Below are positions 26,511 through 35,552 of a stretch of 64,000 nucleotides of DNA, in pieces. A model generated the notes under the pieces. It saw only the letters and a list, made by a program, of their open reading frames with translations, was not told where the DNA came from and did not search any database. The number at the start of each line of letters is the position of its first letter. Positions within the stretch are counted from its first letter, which is position 1. The position numbers and the translations under genes were made by a program. The DNA is from Burkholderiaceae bacterium (GTDB taxonomy: Bacteria; Pseudomonadota; Gammaproteobacteria; Burkholderiales; Burkholderiaceae_C), in contig JAIESX010000009.1 of NCBI GenBank assembly GCA_019745555.1, positions 1 through 64,000 on the forward strand. The letters are read 5' to 3'.

Positions 26511-28097
26511 TCAGGGGCTGGGCGGCACCAGGATGGTGGGGCGCGCGGTGGCGTCGGTCTGCGGGTAGTCGCGGCTGAAGTGCAGGCCGCGGCTTTCATG
26601 GCGCGATTGTGCGCTGCGCACGATCAGGTCGGCAACCTGCACGAGGTTGCGCAGCTCCAGCAGGTCGCGCGTGACATGGAAGCTGGAATAGAACTCCTGG
26701 ATTTCGGAGGTCAGCAGTGCGATGCGATGCGCCGCGCGTTCCAGGCGCTTGTTGGTCCGAACGATGCCCACGTAATCCCACATGAAGCGGCGCAGTTCGT
26801 CCCAGTTGTGCGAGATGACCACGGATTCGTCGGCATCGGTCACGCGGCTGTCGTCCCAGGTGGGCAGTGGCGGCACGGGTGCGGGCTGAGCGCGTGCGAT
26901 GTCCTGGGCCGCGGCGCGGGCGTAGACCATGCACTCGACCAGGGAGTTGCTGGCCAGGCGGTTGGCGCCATGCAGGCCGGTGTAGGCCGCCTCGCCCACG
27001 GCGTAGAGGCCTTGCAGGTCGGCGCGGCCGTCCAGGTCGGTGACGATGCCGCCGCAGGTGTAGTGCGCGGCCGGCACCACGGGGATGGGCTGCCTGGCCA
27101 TGTCGATGCCCAGCTCCATGCAGCGCGCGTAGATATTGGGGAAGTGCTCGAGCAGGAAGGCCTTGGGCTGGTGGCTGATGTCCAGGTGCACGCAGTCCAG
27201 GCCGTGCTTCTTCATCTCGAAGTCGATGGCGCGGGCCACCACGTCGCGCGGGGCCAGCTCGGCGCGTGCATCGTGCGCGGGCATGAAGCGCGTGCCGTCG
27301 GGCAGCAGCAGGCGGCCGCCTTCACCGCGCACGGCCTCGGTGATCAGGAAGGACTTGACGTGCGGGTGGTAGAGACATGTGGGATGGAACTGGATGAATT
27401 CCATATTGCCCACGCGACAGCCCGCGCGCCAGGCCGCGGCGATGCCGTCGCCCGTGGCCGTGTCCGGGTTGGTGGTGTACAGATACACCTTGCCGGCGCC
27501 GCCCGTGGCCAGGATGGTGTGCGGCGCGCTGAAGGTGTCGACCACGTCGGTGACTTCGTTGAGCGCGTACAGGCCCAGGCAGCGCTGGCCCGGCAGGCCC
27601 AGCTTGGCGCTGGTGATCAGGTCCACCAGCATGTGGTGTTCGAACAGGGTGATGTTGGGTGTGGCCCGCACCTGGTCCATCAGCGTGTGCTGCACGGCCG
27701 CGCCGGTGGCGTCGGTCACGTGCACGATGCGGCGTTCGCTGTGACCGCCTTCGCGCGTGAGGTGCAGCTGCCCGTCTTCCTGGGAGAAGGGCACGCCCAG
27801 GCTCTGCAGCCAGCGGATGCTGGCGGGCGCGTTCTCGACCACGAAGCGCGTGGCCTCGGGGTCGCACAGACCGGCGCCGGCGACCAGCGTGTCCTGTACG
27901 TGGGAGGCAAGTGTGTCGCCTTCGCCCATGACGGCGGCGATGCCGCCCTGGGCCCAGCCACTGGAGCCGTCGCCCAGGTTGCGCTTGGTGATCACGGCCA
28001 CGCGGTGGGTGGCGGCCAGGTGCAGCGCGGCGCTCAGGCCGGCCAGGCCGCTGCCGACGATGAGCACATCAAAGGAATGGTGGGAGGACGGGGGCAC
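26511..28097 (-). CDS. nadB: L-aspartate oxidase
   Basis: A 528-residue FAD enzyme that starts de novo NAD synthesis. It has the dinucleotide motif [17 protein letters not shown], the [12 protein letters not shown] flavin segment, and the conserved [21 protein letters not shown]. The GTG at 28097 was chosen as start, with an AAGG upstream, because it places the FAD motif at the usual distance and keeps the gene clear of scpA. nadA and nadC are not in the window. Confidence 0.94.
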   Translation of the reverse strand: MPPSSHHSFDVLIVGSGLAGLSAALHLAATHRVAVITKRNLGDGSSGWAQGGIAAVMGEGDTLASHVQDTLVAGAGLCDPEATRFVVENAPASIRWLQSLGVPFSQEDGQLHLTREGGHSERRIVHVTDATGAAVQHTLMDQVRATPNITLFEHHMLVDLITSAKLGLPGQRCLGLYALNEVTDVVDTFSAPHTILATGGAGKVYLYTTNPDTATGDGIAAAWRAGCRVGNMEFIQFHPTCLYHPHVKSFLITEAVRGEGGRLLLPDGTRFMPAHDARAELAPRDVVARAIDFEMKKHGLDCVHLDISHQPKAFLLEHFPNIYARCMELGIDMARQPIPVVPAAHYTCGGIVTDLDGRADLQGLYAVGEAAYTGLHGANRLASNSLVECMVYARAAAQDIARAQPAPVPPLPTWDDSRVTDADESVVISHNWDELRRFMWDYVGIVRTNKRLERAAHRIALLTSEIQEFYSSFHVTRDLLELRNLVQVADLIVRSAQSRHESRGLHFSRDYPQTDATARPTILVPPSP

Positions 28098-28116
28098 GGA
28101 AATCTCGCCTTGCACT

Positions 28117-28974
28117 TCAGGCCGGCGTGTAGGCCAGCCGCACATAGATAGGCGCAAAGGCCTCGGCCTGGGTGATCTCGATCAGGTTTTCCTTGGCCAG
28201 TTCGAGCAGTGCGATGAAGGTCACCACCAGCACCGGGACACCCTTGTCCGGCTGGAACAGGTGCTCGAACTCGACGAACTTCTGGCCCTGCAGCTGACGC
28301 AGCACGATGCTCATGTGCTCTCGCACCGAGAGTTCCTCGCGCGAGATCTTGTGGTGCTGCACCAGCTTGGCCCGCTTGAGGATGTCGGCCCAGGCCTCCT
28401 GCAGGTCGACCACATGCACGTCGGGGAAGCGCGGCTGCAGCGCCTGCTCGATATAGACCTGGGCCTTGAGGAAGTCACGGCCATACTGCGGCAGATTGCC
28501 CAGCGAGGCGGCGGCCAGCTTGATCTGCTCGTATTCCAGCAGGCGGCGCACGAGCTCGGCGCGCGGGTCTTCCGCCTCCTCGCCCTCGGCCGTCTTCTTG
28601 GGCGGCAGCAGCATGCGCGACTTGATCTCGATCAGCATGGCGGCCATCAGCAGGTACTCGGCGGCCAGCTCCAGGTTGCGCGTGCGCACCTCGTCGACAT
28701 AGCTCAGGTACTGGCGCGTGACCGCGGCCATGGGGATGTCGAGGATGTTGAAGTTCTGCTTGCGGATCAGATAGAGCAGCAGGTCCAGCGGGCCTTCGAA
28801 GGCCTCGAGGAAGACTTCAAGCGCGTCCGGCGGGATGTAGAGGTCCTGCGGCAGCTGGAACAGCGGCTCGCCGTAGAGGCGGGCCACGGCCACGTGGTCC
28901 ACCACCTCGGGCAGGGCCGCGGTGTGCGGAGCCTCGGCGGCCTCGAGGCCGGCGCTGTCGTGGGATTCGCTCAT
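28117..28974 (-). CDS. scpA: Segregation and condensation protein A
   Basis: A 285-residue kleisin that links SMC heads. The N-terminal [23 protein letters not shown] and the middle [19 protein letters not shown] are diagnostic. It is preceded by a DUF3460 gene, an order common in Burkholderiales, and followed closely by nadB. scpB is not adjacent. Confidence 0.96.
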   Translation of the reverse strand: MSESHDSAGLEAAEAPHTAALPEVVDHVAVARLYGEPLFQLPQDLYIPPDALEVFLEAFEGPLDLLLYLIRKQNFNILDIPMAAVTRQYLSYVDEVRTRNLELAAEYLLMAAMLIEIKSRMLLPPKKTAEGEEAEDPRAELVRRLLEYEQIKLAAASLGNLPQYGRDFLKAQVYIEQALQPRFPDVHVVDLQEAWADILKRAKLVQHHKISREELSVREHMSIVLRQLQGQKFVEFEHLFQPDKGVPVLVVTFIALLELAKENLIEITQAEAFAPIYVRLAYTPA

Positions 28975-29007
28975 GGCAGGCTCAGGCGACCAGGGTCGCC
29001 CGGATGC

Positions 29008-29217
29008 TTACTGGCCGTTGCCGGTCTGGTAGACGTAGGGCTTCTGGGCCACGCGGGCGGCCTTGAAACCTTCCCAGGCCTGGCGGTCCACGTTCTTGTC
29101 CCAGAGCAGCTCGCGGCCCTGGCGCTGGCGCGCTTCCAGATCAGGCTTGGCGGTCTTGAGCTGGTTGATGAACTGGGTGGCGTCGGACTGGTAGTCGGGG
29201 TAGCGGAACAGGTGCAT
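29008..29217 (-). CDS. DUF3460 family protein
   Basis: A 69-residue protein with the DUF3460 pattern YPDYQSDATQFINQLK and ending in a short Tyr-rich segment. The family is small, cytosolic and found mainly in betaproteobacteria beside scpA, as here. No function is known. Confidence 0.9.
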   Translation of the reverse strand: MHLFRYPDYQSDATQFINQLKTAKPDLEARQRQGRELLWDKNVDRQAWEGFKAARVAQKPYVYQTGNGQ

Positions 29218-29287
29218 GGGACTGGTCTTTCTCGACAGGAACCGGGCATTTTAGCCCCCTGCTGCGCAGCCCCGGCCGGCGTGACGT

Positions 29288-30973
29288 TCAGGGTGCGGAC
29301 AAGGCGGCGTCCAGACCGCTGGCCAGGTCCGGGCAGACCTGGGCGGGCGGCAACGCCTGCAGCAGGCCGGAGCGCCGCGCGATGTCCAGCGGCTGGTGCG
29401 CCAGGCCGCAGACGATGAGGCGCACGCCTTGCCTCTCGCAGCTGCGCGCCAGGTCCAGCAGAGTGTCGGCCCCCGAGGAATCGATGTAGATCAGGTTCTT
29501 GAGGTCCAGCACCAGGGCGCGCGCGGGCAGCTGGTGTTCCAGGTTCTCGACCAGCTTGACGGCGCCGAAGAACAGGGCGCCGTAGAGCCGCCAGGCCTGG
29601 ACCTCGGCTTCCCGGCCTGCGAGCCCGGGCTGGTCGCTGGCACTGACCGGCTCGGCCCGGCTCAGGCTGGAGATACGGTAGATGAAGGTGAGGGCGGCGG
29701 CGATCAGGCCTACCTCGACCGCCACCGTCAGGTCCACGATCACGGTCAGGCCGAAGACGGCCAGCAGGGTCAGGCGGTAGGGCAGGCGGTACTGGCGCAG
29801 GTGCAGAAACTCGCGCCACTCGCCCATGTTCCAGGCCACGTAGACCAGGATGCCGGCCAGCGCGGCCAGCGGGATGTGCTGCGCCAGCGGCGCCGCCACC
29901 AGCACCACGGCCAGCAAAGTGAGCGCATGCACGATGCCGGCCACCGGGCTCACGGCGCCGCTCTTGGCATTGGTCACGGTGCGCGCGATGGTGCCCGTCG
30001 CAGGCATGCCGCCGAAGAAGGGCGTGACGAAGTTGGCCACGCCCTGGGCCATGAGTTCCTGGTTGGGGTTGTGGCGGTCCGGCGTGTAGCCGTCGGCGAT
30101 GCGCGCGCAGAGCAGGGATTCGATGGCGCCCAGCAGGGCCAGGGTCAGGGCCGGCATCAGCAGGAACTGCACCGTGCTCCAGCTGAACTCCGGCCAGACG
30201 AAGGCCGGCAGCGCGGCCGGGATGCCGCCGAACTTGCTGCCGATGGTTTCCACCGGCAGCGCCAGCGCCCAGCTCAGCAGCGTGGCCAGCGCCAGGGCGA
30301 CGATGGTGCCGGGCACCACGGTGAGCTTGCCCGAGAAGGGCAGCTTGTCCGGCCCCAGGCGCGGCATGAGGCGTTGCCAGAGGGCGACCAGCAGCAGCGA
30401 GCCCAGGGCCAGGGCCAGCGCCATGGGGTTGACGGTGTGCAGCGCGCCGCCCAGGGCCTGGAGCTGGGCGAAGAAGCTGGCCGGCACCTTGTCCAGCGTC
30501 AGGCCCAGGAAGTCCTTGACCTGCGAAAGCATGATGAGCACGGCGATGCCGTTGGTGAAGCCGATGACCACGGCGATGGGGATGAAGCGGATCAGCGCGC
30601 CCAGCCTGAACAGGCCCATGAGAAAGAGCAGCACACCGGACATGGCGGTGGCGATGATGAGATTGGCCAGGCCGTAGCGCTCGAGGATGCCGTAGACGAT
30701 GACGATGAAGGCCCCGGCCGGCCCGCCGATCTGCACGCGGCTGCCGCCCAGGGCAGAGATCAGGAAGCCCGCGATGATGGCGGTGAAGAGGCCGGCTTCG
30801 GGCTTGAGCCCGGAGGCGATGGCAAAGGCCATGGCCAGCGGCAGCGCCACCACACCGACCGTGAGGCCGGCGCCCAGATCCCGCGCGAAATGGGCCCGCG
30901 TGTAGCCGGGCAGGGTGTCGAGCAGCTTGGGGCGGAAGGCGGCCAGGGCACGGGCCGTTTCGGCAGGGGGCAT
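29288..30973 (-). CDS. SulP family anion transporter with STAS domain
   Basis: A 561-residue transporter: about ten to twelve membrane helices (residues 25-430) and a C-terminal STAS domain (about 455-555) with the LDLKNLIYIDSSGADTL segment. The family signature ALPLAMAFAIASGLKPEAGL is present. SulP proteins carry sulfate, bicarbonate or other anions, usually with H+ or Na+. No sulfur or carbon assimilation genes adjoin it, so the substrate is open. Confidence 0.93.
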   Translation of the reverse strand: MPPAETARALAAFRPKLLDTLPGYTRAHFARDLGAGLTVGVVALPLAMAFAIASGLKPEAGLFTAIIAGFLISALGGSRVQIGGPAGAFIVIVYGILERYGLANLIIATAMSGVLLFLMGLFRLGALIRFIPIAVVIGFTNGIAVLIMLSQVKDFLGLTLDKVPASFFAQLQALGGALHTVNPMALALALGSLLLVALWQRLMPRLGPDKLPFSGKLTVVPGTIVALALATLLSWALALPVETIGSKFGGIPAALPAFVWPEFSWSTVQFLLMPALTLALLGAIESLLCARIADGYTPDRHNPNQELMAQGVANFVTPFFGGMPATGTIARTVTNAKSGAVSPVAGIVHALTLLAVVLVAAPLAQHIPLAALAGILVYVAWNMGEWREFLHLRQYRLPYRLTLLAVFGLTVIVDLTVAVEVGLIAAALTFIYRISSLSRAEPVSASDQPGLAGREAEVQAWRLYGALFFGAVKLVENLEHQLPARALVLDLKNLIYIDSSGADTLLDLARSCERQGVRLIVCGLAHQPLDIARRSGLLQALPPAQVCPDLASGLDAALSAP

Positions 30974-31015
30974 GGAGGGCAGTGTACGCCGGGGGCTGTT
31001 CGTGGGGTGCGGTTT

Positions 31016-31789
31016 TCAGCCCGGGGTGGCAGGCGGCGCCAGGCGCCCGTGGCGCAGGTCATACAGCAGCGGCCCCGAGATCAGCAGGCCCAGGAAGGCG
31101 GCCAGCGGCACCGTGGTGATGTAGCCCCAGCGCTGGAAGCCCAGCGCGCCGACCACGCCGCCAACGAGGAAGGCCGCGACCAGGGAGAGGTGGATGCGCA
31201 GCTTTTGCCGGTTGGCGCGCACCCGGGTCGGCGCGGGTGAGCGGTTCAGATAGAGCAGCTTGCCCAGCTCGATGCCCACGTCCGTGAGCAGGCCCGTCAC
31301 GTGCGTGGTGCGGATCTCGGCCTGCGAGACCTTGGTGATCACCGCGTTCTGCAGGCCCATGATGTAGCACAGCAGCAGCACGGTGAGCGGGGCAAAGAGC
31401 GCGGCGTGCAGCTGCAGGGCCGCACCGAAGATACCGAAGACCAGCAGCAGGCTGACTTCGAGCGCGAGCGGCCGGGCGTAGCTGCTGCGCAGCTGGCGCC
31501 GCAGCCCCCAGTTGACCATCAGCGCCGTGGTCATGGCGCCGCCCACGAAGGCGGCGATGGCGGCCAGGCTGGCCGCGACCAGCAGGAACTGGCCCAGCAC
31601 CAGGTTGTCGGCCACGGCTGAGAGCAGGCCGGTCATGTGCGAGGTGTATTGCCCGATGGCCAGGAAGCCGCCGGCGTTGGTGGCGCCGGCGATGAAGCCC
31701 AGACTGATGCCCAGGCGACGGTTGACCATCGGCGAGCGGTGGATGTCGGTCCACCAGTGGGGGTGGGACGGGGGCCGTGGCGCTGGCAT
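31016..31789 (-). CDS. DUF1275 (YoaK) family membrane protein
   Basis: A 257-residue membrane protein with about six helices. The family segments GFIAGATNAGGFLAIGQYTSHMTG near the N-terminus and GLQNAVITKVSQAEIRTTHVTGLLTDVGIELG in the middle identify DUF1275. Its role is unknown. It lies upstream of sulP in the same direction, 42 bases away. Confidence 0.9.
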   Translation of the reverse strand: MPAPRPPSHPHWWTDIHRSPMVNRRLGISLGFIAGATNAGGFLAIGQYTSHMTGLLSAVADNLVLGQFLLVAASLAAIAAFVGGAMTTALMVNWGLRRQLRSSYARPLALEVSLLLVFGIFGAALQLHAALFAPLTVLLLCYIMGLQNAVITKVSQAEIRTTHVTGLLTDVGIELGKLLYLNRSPAPTRVRANRQKLRIHLSLVAAFLVGGVVGALGFQRWGYITTVPLAAFLGLLISGPLLYDLRHGRLAPPATPG

Positions 31790-31860
31790 CGGACCAGTGT
31801 AGCGCCTGCTTTTTCATCTAGCGGTAAGCGGACTGTTGCGCTATGACCCTTTTGGGGGAT

Positions 31861-31958
31861 AGGCAGGACGGCCTGGCCTGCCTAAAGTCCTTCCTGCTGC
31901 TGTCACAGCATCAGGAAGGGAGCGAGGGGCACACCGGGGGAGCCATCCGGTGTGCCCC
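31861..31958 (+). ncRNA. Structured leader or small RNA upstream of a GGDEF gene
   Basis: Three hairpins follow in close order: AGGCAGG/CCTGCCT (31861-31883); a long one at 31889-31919 made of CCTTCCTG and TGCTG arms with a TCA loop; and GGGGCACACCGG/CCGGTGTGCCCC (31926-31958), followed after six bases by a T run. The last resembles a terminator. They end about 40 bases before the GGDEF gene, so this may be an attenuator or riboswitch-like leader, or a free small RNA. It matches no class I can name. Confidence 0.5.
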
Positions 31959-32001
31959 GAGCGCTTTTCAGGGGTTGTCGCTGCTTCAACCAAGGAACGT
32001 C

Positions 32002-33165
32002 TTGAAGCATCTGGCCGATTTCATGGACATGGCCGGCTTTCGCCGGCTCACCGCACTGGGCCTGGGCGTGCTGCTGGCGGCCATGGGGCTGACCGCGCTG
32101 GCCGTGGCCCTGGTGCCGGCGGGCGCAGCGACGGTCTGGGCCGTGGGGCTGGGCGCGGTCCTGCTGGCCGGCCTGCTGCTGCTGGGCCGGGCCGTGATGC
32201 GGCAGCTGCTGGCTGCCGAGTACGAGCGGCAGGAACTGGAGATCGCGCAGGAATGCCTGCGCGAGGCCATCGATGCGCTGCCCCTGGGGGTGGCTATCTA
32301 CGACCAGCATGACCGCCTGCAGCTCTTCAACAAGCAGGCCACCGAGCTGGCCCCCTACCGCTATGGCGGGGAACTGGTCGGCCAGACCTTCGAATCCATC
32401 CTGCGCCGTACGCTGGAGCGGGGCGCCATCCCGGACGCCCGCGGTCGCGAGGAGGCCTGGCTGCGCGAGCGCCTGGCCGGGCGCGGCAAGCTCAAACGCC
32501 CGCTGCTGCGTCCCCGCAGCGACGGCCGCTGGATGCACCTCTACGAGATCAGCACGCCCTCGGGTTGCCTGGTGATGGCGCGGCTGGACGTGACCGAACT
32601 CGTGCAGAAGAGCATGGCGCTGGAGCGCAGCAACCAGCAGCTGGAATTGCTCTCGGCCACCGACGGCCTGACCGGCCTGGCCAACCGCCGCCAGTTCGAC
32701 CAGCACCTCTACAGCGAATGGCAGCGCAGCATGCGCAGCGGCCTGCCGATCTCCCTGCTGCTGCTCGATATCGACCACTTCAAGCGCTACAACGACTGCT
32801 ACGGCCATCTGGCCGGCGACGCCTGCCTGCGCCAGGTGGCGGGCATCCTCTACGACTGCGCCCAGCGCACCGGGGAGCTCGTGGCCCGCTATGGTGGCGA
32901 GGAGTTCGCCCTGCTGCTGCCCGGCGCCGACGGCGATGTGGCCATGACCGTGGCCCAGCGTTGCATGGACGAGGTGGCCAAGGCGCGCATCACGCACGCC
33001 GATTCCCCCGTGGCGGACCATCTGACGGTCAGCATCGGCGTGGCCACTGTCGTGGCCAGCCAGGACCTGGTACCCGAGAGCCTGGTGCGCTGTGCGGATG
33101 AGGCGCTGTACCGGGTCAAGAGCAGCGGGCGGGCGCATTACATCGTGGCGCCCTGCCCGGCGTAA
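32002..33165 (+). CDS. Membrane diguanylate cyclase with PAS-like domain
   Basis: A 387-residue protein with two N-terminal membrane helices (about residues 14-60), a PAS-like domain (about 90-205) and a GGDEF domain (about 215-385) with active-site RYGGEEF, which should make cyclic-di-GMP. The inhibitory site position reads RTGE instead of RxxD, so product feedback may be weak. The TTG at 32002 follows an AAGGAA ribosome binding site; an ATG at 32023 is the alternative. A frame open back to 31843 would translate the hairpin leader and is not preferred. It converges on metG with only six bases between stops. Confidence 0.87.
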   Translation: MKHLADFMDMAGFRRLTALGLGVLLAAMGLTALAVALVPAGAATVWAVGLGAVLLAGLLLLGRAVMRQLLAAEYERQELEIAQECLREAIDALPLGVAIYDQHDRLQLFNKQATELAPYRYGGELVGQTFESILRRTLERGAIPDARGREEAWLRERLAGRGKLKRPLLRPRSDGRWMHLYEISTPSGCLVMARLDVTELVQKSMALERSNQQLELLSATDGLTGLANRRQFDQHLYSEWQRSMRSGLPISLLLLDIDHFKRYNDCYGHLAGDACLRQVAGILYDCAQRTGELVARYGGEEFALLLPGADGDVAMTVAQRCMDEVAKARITHADSPVADHLTVSIGVATVVASQDLVPESLVRCADEALYRVKSSGRAHYIVAPCPA

Positions 33166-33171
33166 CCCTGA

Positions 33172-35235
33172 CTACCTGACTCGCATGCCAGGCTGGGCGC
33201 CCGGCCAGGGGTTGAGCACGTAGATGCCGGGTTCGGCCTTCTCGTCGGCGTGGCTGGCGGCGAGCACCATGCCTTCGCTGATGCCGAACTTCATCTTGCG
33301 CGGGGCCAGATTGGCCACCATCACGGTGAGCTTGCCCACCAGGTCTTCCGGCTTGTAGGCGCTGGCGATGCCGCTGAAGACGTTGCGGGTCTTGCCTTCG
33401 CCCACGTCGAGCGTCAGGCGCAGCAGTTTGGTCGAGCCTTCGACCGGTTCGCAGTTGACGATCTTCGCGATGCGCAGGTCGATCTTGGCGAAGTCGTCGA
33501 TGCTGATCACAGGCGCAATCTCTTCGCCGCCGGGCAGCAGCTTTTCCGGCTCGGGCGCTGCCGGCGGCTCGAACAGGGCTTCGAGCTGCTTCATGTCCAC
33601 GCGCTGCATCAGGTGCTTGTACTCGCCGATCACGTGGCCCGCGCCCAGTTCGCGTGTGGCGTCGGTCCACTGCAGGGGCTGGATCTTCAGGAAGTCTTCG
33701 ACCTGCACGGCCAGCGCCGGCAGCACGGGCTTGAGGTAGAGCGTGAGCAGGCGGAAGGCTTCGATGCAGACGGTGCAGACATCGTGCAGGCGGCCGTCCA
33801 TGCCTTCCTGCTTGGCCAGTTCCCAGGGCTTGTTCTGGTCCACATAGCCGTTGACGCGGTCGGCCAGCAGCATGACCTCGCGCAGGGCCTTGCCATAGTC
33901 GCGTTCGTTGTAGAGCTCGGCCAGGCCGGCGGCGCCGTCGCGCAGGTGTTCGAGCAGGGCGTCGCCGTCGCCCGAGTACTCGCCGAGCTTGCCCCCGAAG
34001 CGCTTGGCGATGAAGCCCGCCGCGCGCGAGGCGATGTTGATGTACTTGCCCACGAGGTCGCTGTTGACACGCGCCATGAAGTCTTCGGCGTTGAAGTCGA
34101 TGTCCTCATTGCGGCCGCTGAGCTTGGCGGCCAGGTAATAACGCAGCCACTCGGGGTTCATGCCCAGCGAGAGGTATTTGAGCGGGTCCAGGCCGGTGCC
34201 GCGGCTCTTGCTCATCTTTTCGCCGTTGTTCACGGTGAGGAAGCCGTGCACGAAGACGCGGTCCGGTGTCTTGCGGCCGCTGAACTTGAGCATGGCGGGC
34301 CAGAACAGGGTGTGGAAGGTGACGATGTCCTTGCCGATGAAGTGGATCTGCTCCAGCTTCGGGTCTGCGATATAGGCCTCGTAGTCCTGGCCGCGCTTGT
34401 CCAGCAGGTTCTTGAGCGAGGCGAGGTAACCCACGGGGGCGTCGAGCCAGACGTAGAAGTACTTGCCCGGCGCGCCCGGGATCTCGATGCCGAAGTAGGG
34501 CGCGTCGCGCGAGATGTCCCAGTCGCCCAGGCCCTCGCTCTGCGTGCCGTCGGGGTTGGTGCGCACGGTGAACCATTCGCGCACCTTGTTGGCCACCTCG
34601 GGTTGCAGGCGGCCGTCCTGCGTCCAGTCCTCGAGGAAGGCGACGCAGCGCGGGTCGGAGAGCTTGAAGAAGAAATGCTCGGAGCTCTTGAGCACCGGCT
34701 TGGCGCCCGAGAGGGCCGAGTAGGGGTTCTTGAGATCGGTGGGCGCATAGACCGCGCCGCAGACCTCGCAGTTGTCGCCGTACTGGTCCTTGGCGCCGCA
34801 CTTGGGGCACTCGCCCTTGATGAAGCGGTCGGGCAGGAACATGGCCTTCTCGGGGTCGAAGAACTGCTCGACCACCTCGCTGGCGATCAGGCCGTTGGCC
34901 TGGAGGTCCAGGTAGATCTGCCTGGCGAGGGCGTGGTTCTCGGGGCTGTCGGTCGAGCTCCAGTTGTCGAAGGCGATGTGGAAGCCGTCCAGATAGGGCT
35001 TGCGGCCGGCGGCGATGTCGGCCACGAAAGCCTGGGGTGTCTTGCCCGCCTTTTCGGCGGCGATCATGATGGGCGCGCCGTGGGTGTCGTCCGCGCCGAC
35101 GAAGTTGACCTCGTGGCCCTGCATGCGCTGGAACCGCACCCAGATGTCGGCCTGGATGTACTCCATGATGTGGCCGATGTGGAAGTTGCCGTTGGCGTAG
35201 GGCAGGGCGGTGGTGACGAAGAGCTTGCGGGTCAT
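33172..35235 (-). CDS. metG: Methionyl-tRNA synthetase
   Basis: A 687-residue class I synthetase with NFHIGHI (HIGH motif), the zinc-binding CPKCG and NCEVC pairs (about residues 145-161), KMSKSRG and a C-terminal tRNA-binding domain (about residue 580 on) that makes it dimeric. All expected parts are intact. Its start lies 33 bases from the left end of the MITE-like element. Confidence 0.98.
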   Translation of the reverse strand: MTRKLFVTTALPYANGNFHIGHIMEYIQADIWVRFQRMQGHEVNFVGADDTHGAPIMIAAEKAGKTPQAFVADIAAGRKPYLDGFHIAFDNWSSTDSPENHALARQIYLDLQANGLIASEVVEQFFDPEKAMFLPDRFIKGECPKCGAKDQYGDNCEVCGAVYAPTDLKNPYSALSGAKPVLKSSEHFFFKLSDPRCVAFLEDWTQDGRLQPEVANKVREWFTVRTNPDGTQSEGLGDWDISRDAPYFGIEIPGAPGKYFYVWLDAPVGYLASLKNLLDKRGQDYEAYIADPKLEQIHFIGKDIVTFHTLFWPAMLKFSGRKTPDRVFVHGFLTVNNGEKMSKSRGTGLDPLKYLSLGMNPEWLRYYLAAKLSGRNEDIDFNAEDFMARVNSDLVGKYINIASRAAGFIAKRFGGKLGEYSGDGDALLEHLRDGAAGLAELYNERDYGKALREVMLLADRVNGYVDQNKPWELAKQEGMDGRLHDVCTVCIEAFRLLTLYLKPVLPALAVQVEDFLKIQPLQWTDATRELGAGHVIGEYKHLMQRVDMKQLEALFEPPAAPEPEKLLPGGEEIAPVISIDDFAKIDLRIAKIVNCEPVEGSTKLLRLTLDVGEGKTRNVFSGIASAYKPEDLVGKLTVMVANLAPRKMKFGISEGMVLAASHADEKAEPGIYVLNPWPGAQPGMRVR

Positions 35236-35269
35236 GAGCCGGGTCTTTCGGAGGGAACCCGCGATTTTA

Positions 35270-35519
35270 GGGCCTGCTCACACTATTTTCTTGAGTGCGA
35301 ACGGGATGCAAACGGCGCCAATCTAGGCGCGCGACGAAGCCCAGACTGGACGTCTGGGCGAGGAGTGCAACGACGAGTGGCGCCGTTTGCACCCCGTTCC
35401 CTTCGGGTTGCGGCCAAAACCGGATGTTTCGACAAAAAGGCCATACGCGGCGTTGCGAAGCCTTGCGTATGGCCTTTTTGTTCCGCAACGCATCTCAAGA
35501 AAATAGTGTGAACAGGCCC
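35270..35519. mobile_element. Complete 250-bp MITE-like element with TA target duplication
   Basis: Near-perfect terminal inverted repeats of about 26 bases (left end GGGCCTGCTCACACTATTTT) are flanked by TA on both sides (35268-35269 and 35520-35521). Inside are a second inverted repeat (GGATGCAAACGGCGCC against GGCGCCGTTTGCACCCC), a small CCCAGAC/GTCTGGG hairpin, and an AAAAAGGCCATACGC/GCGTATGGCCTTTTT stem that looks like a two-way terminator. No transposase is encoded. The gap between metG and the patatin gene is otherwise empty. Confidence 0.8.
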
Positions 35520-35552
35520 TAGTCGCCCGGTCCGGTCCCGGGACGGCAGATC

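Noticed and set aside
31843-32001. Extension of the GGDEF gene back to an ATG at 31843
   Set aside because: It would translate three hairpins and has no ribosome binding site, while a good AAGGAA site precedes the TTG at 32002.
35295-35522. Small frames inside the MITE-like element
   Set aside because: They follow from the inverted repeats; no start signal or conserved protein feature. Frames like these are often annotated but are unlikely to be genes.
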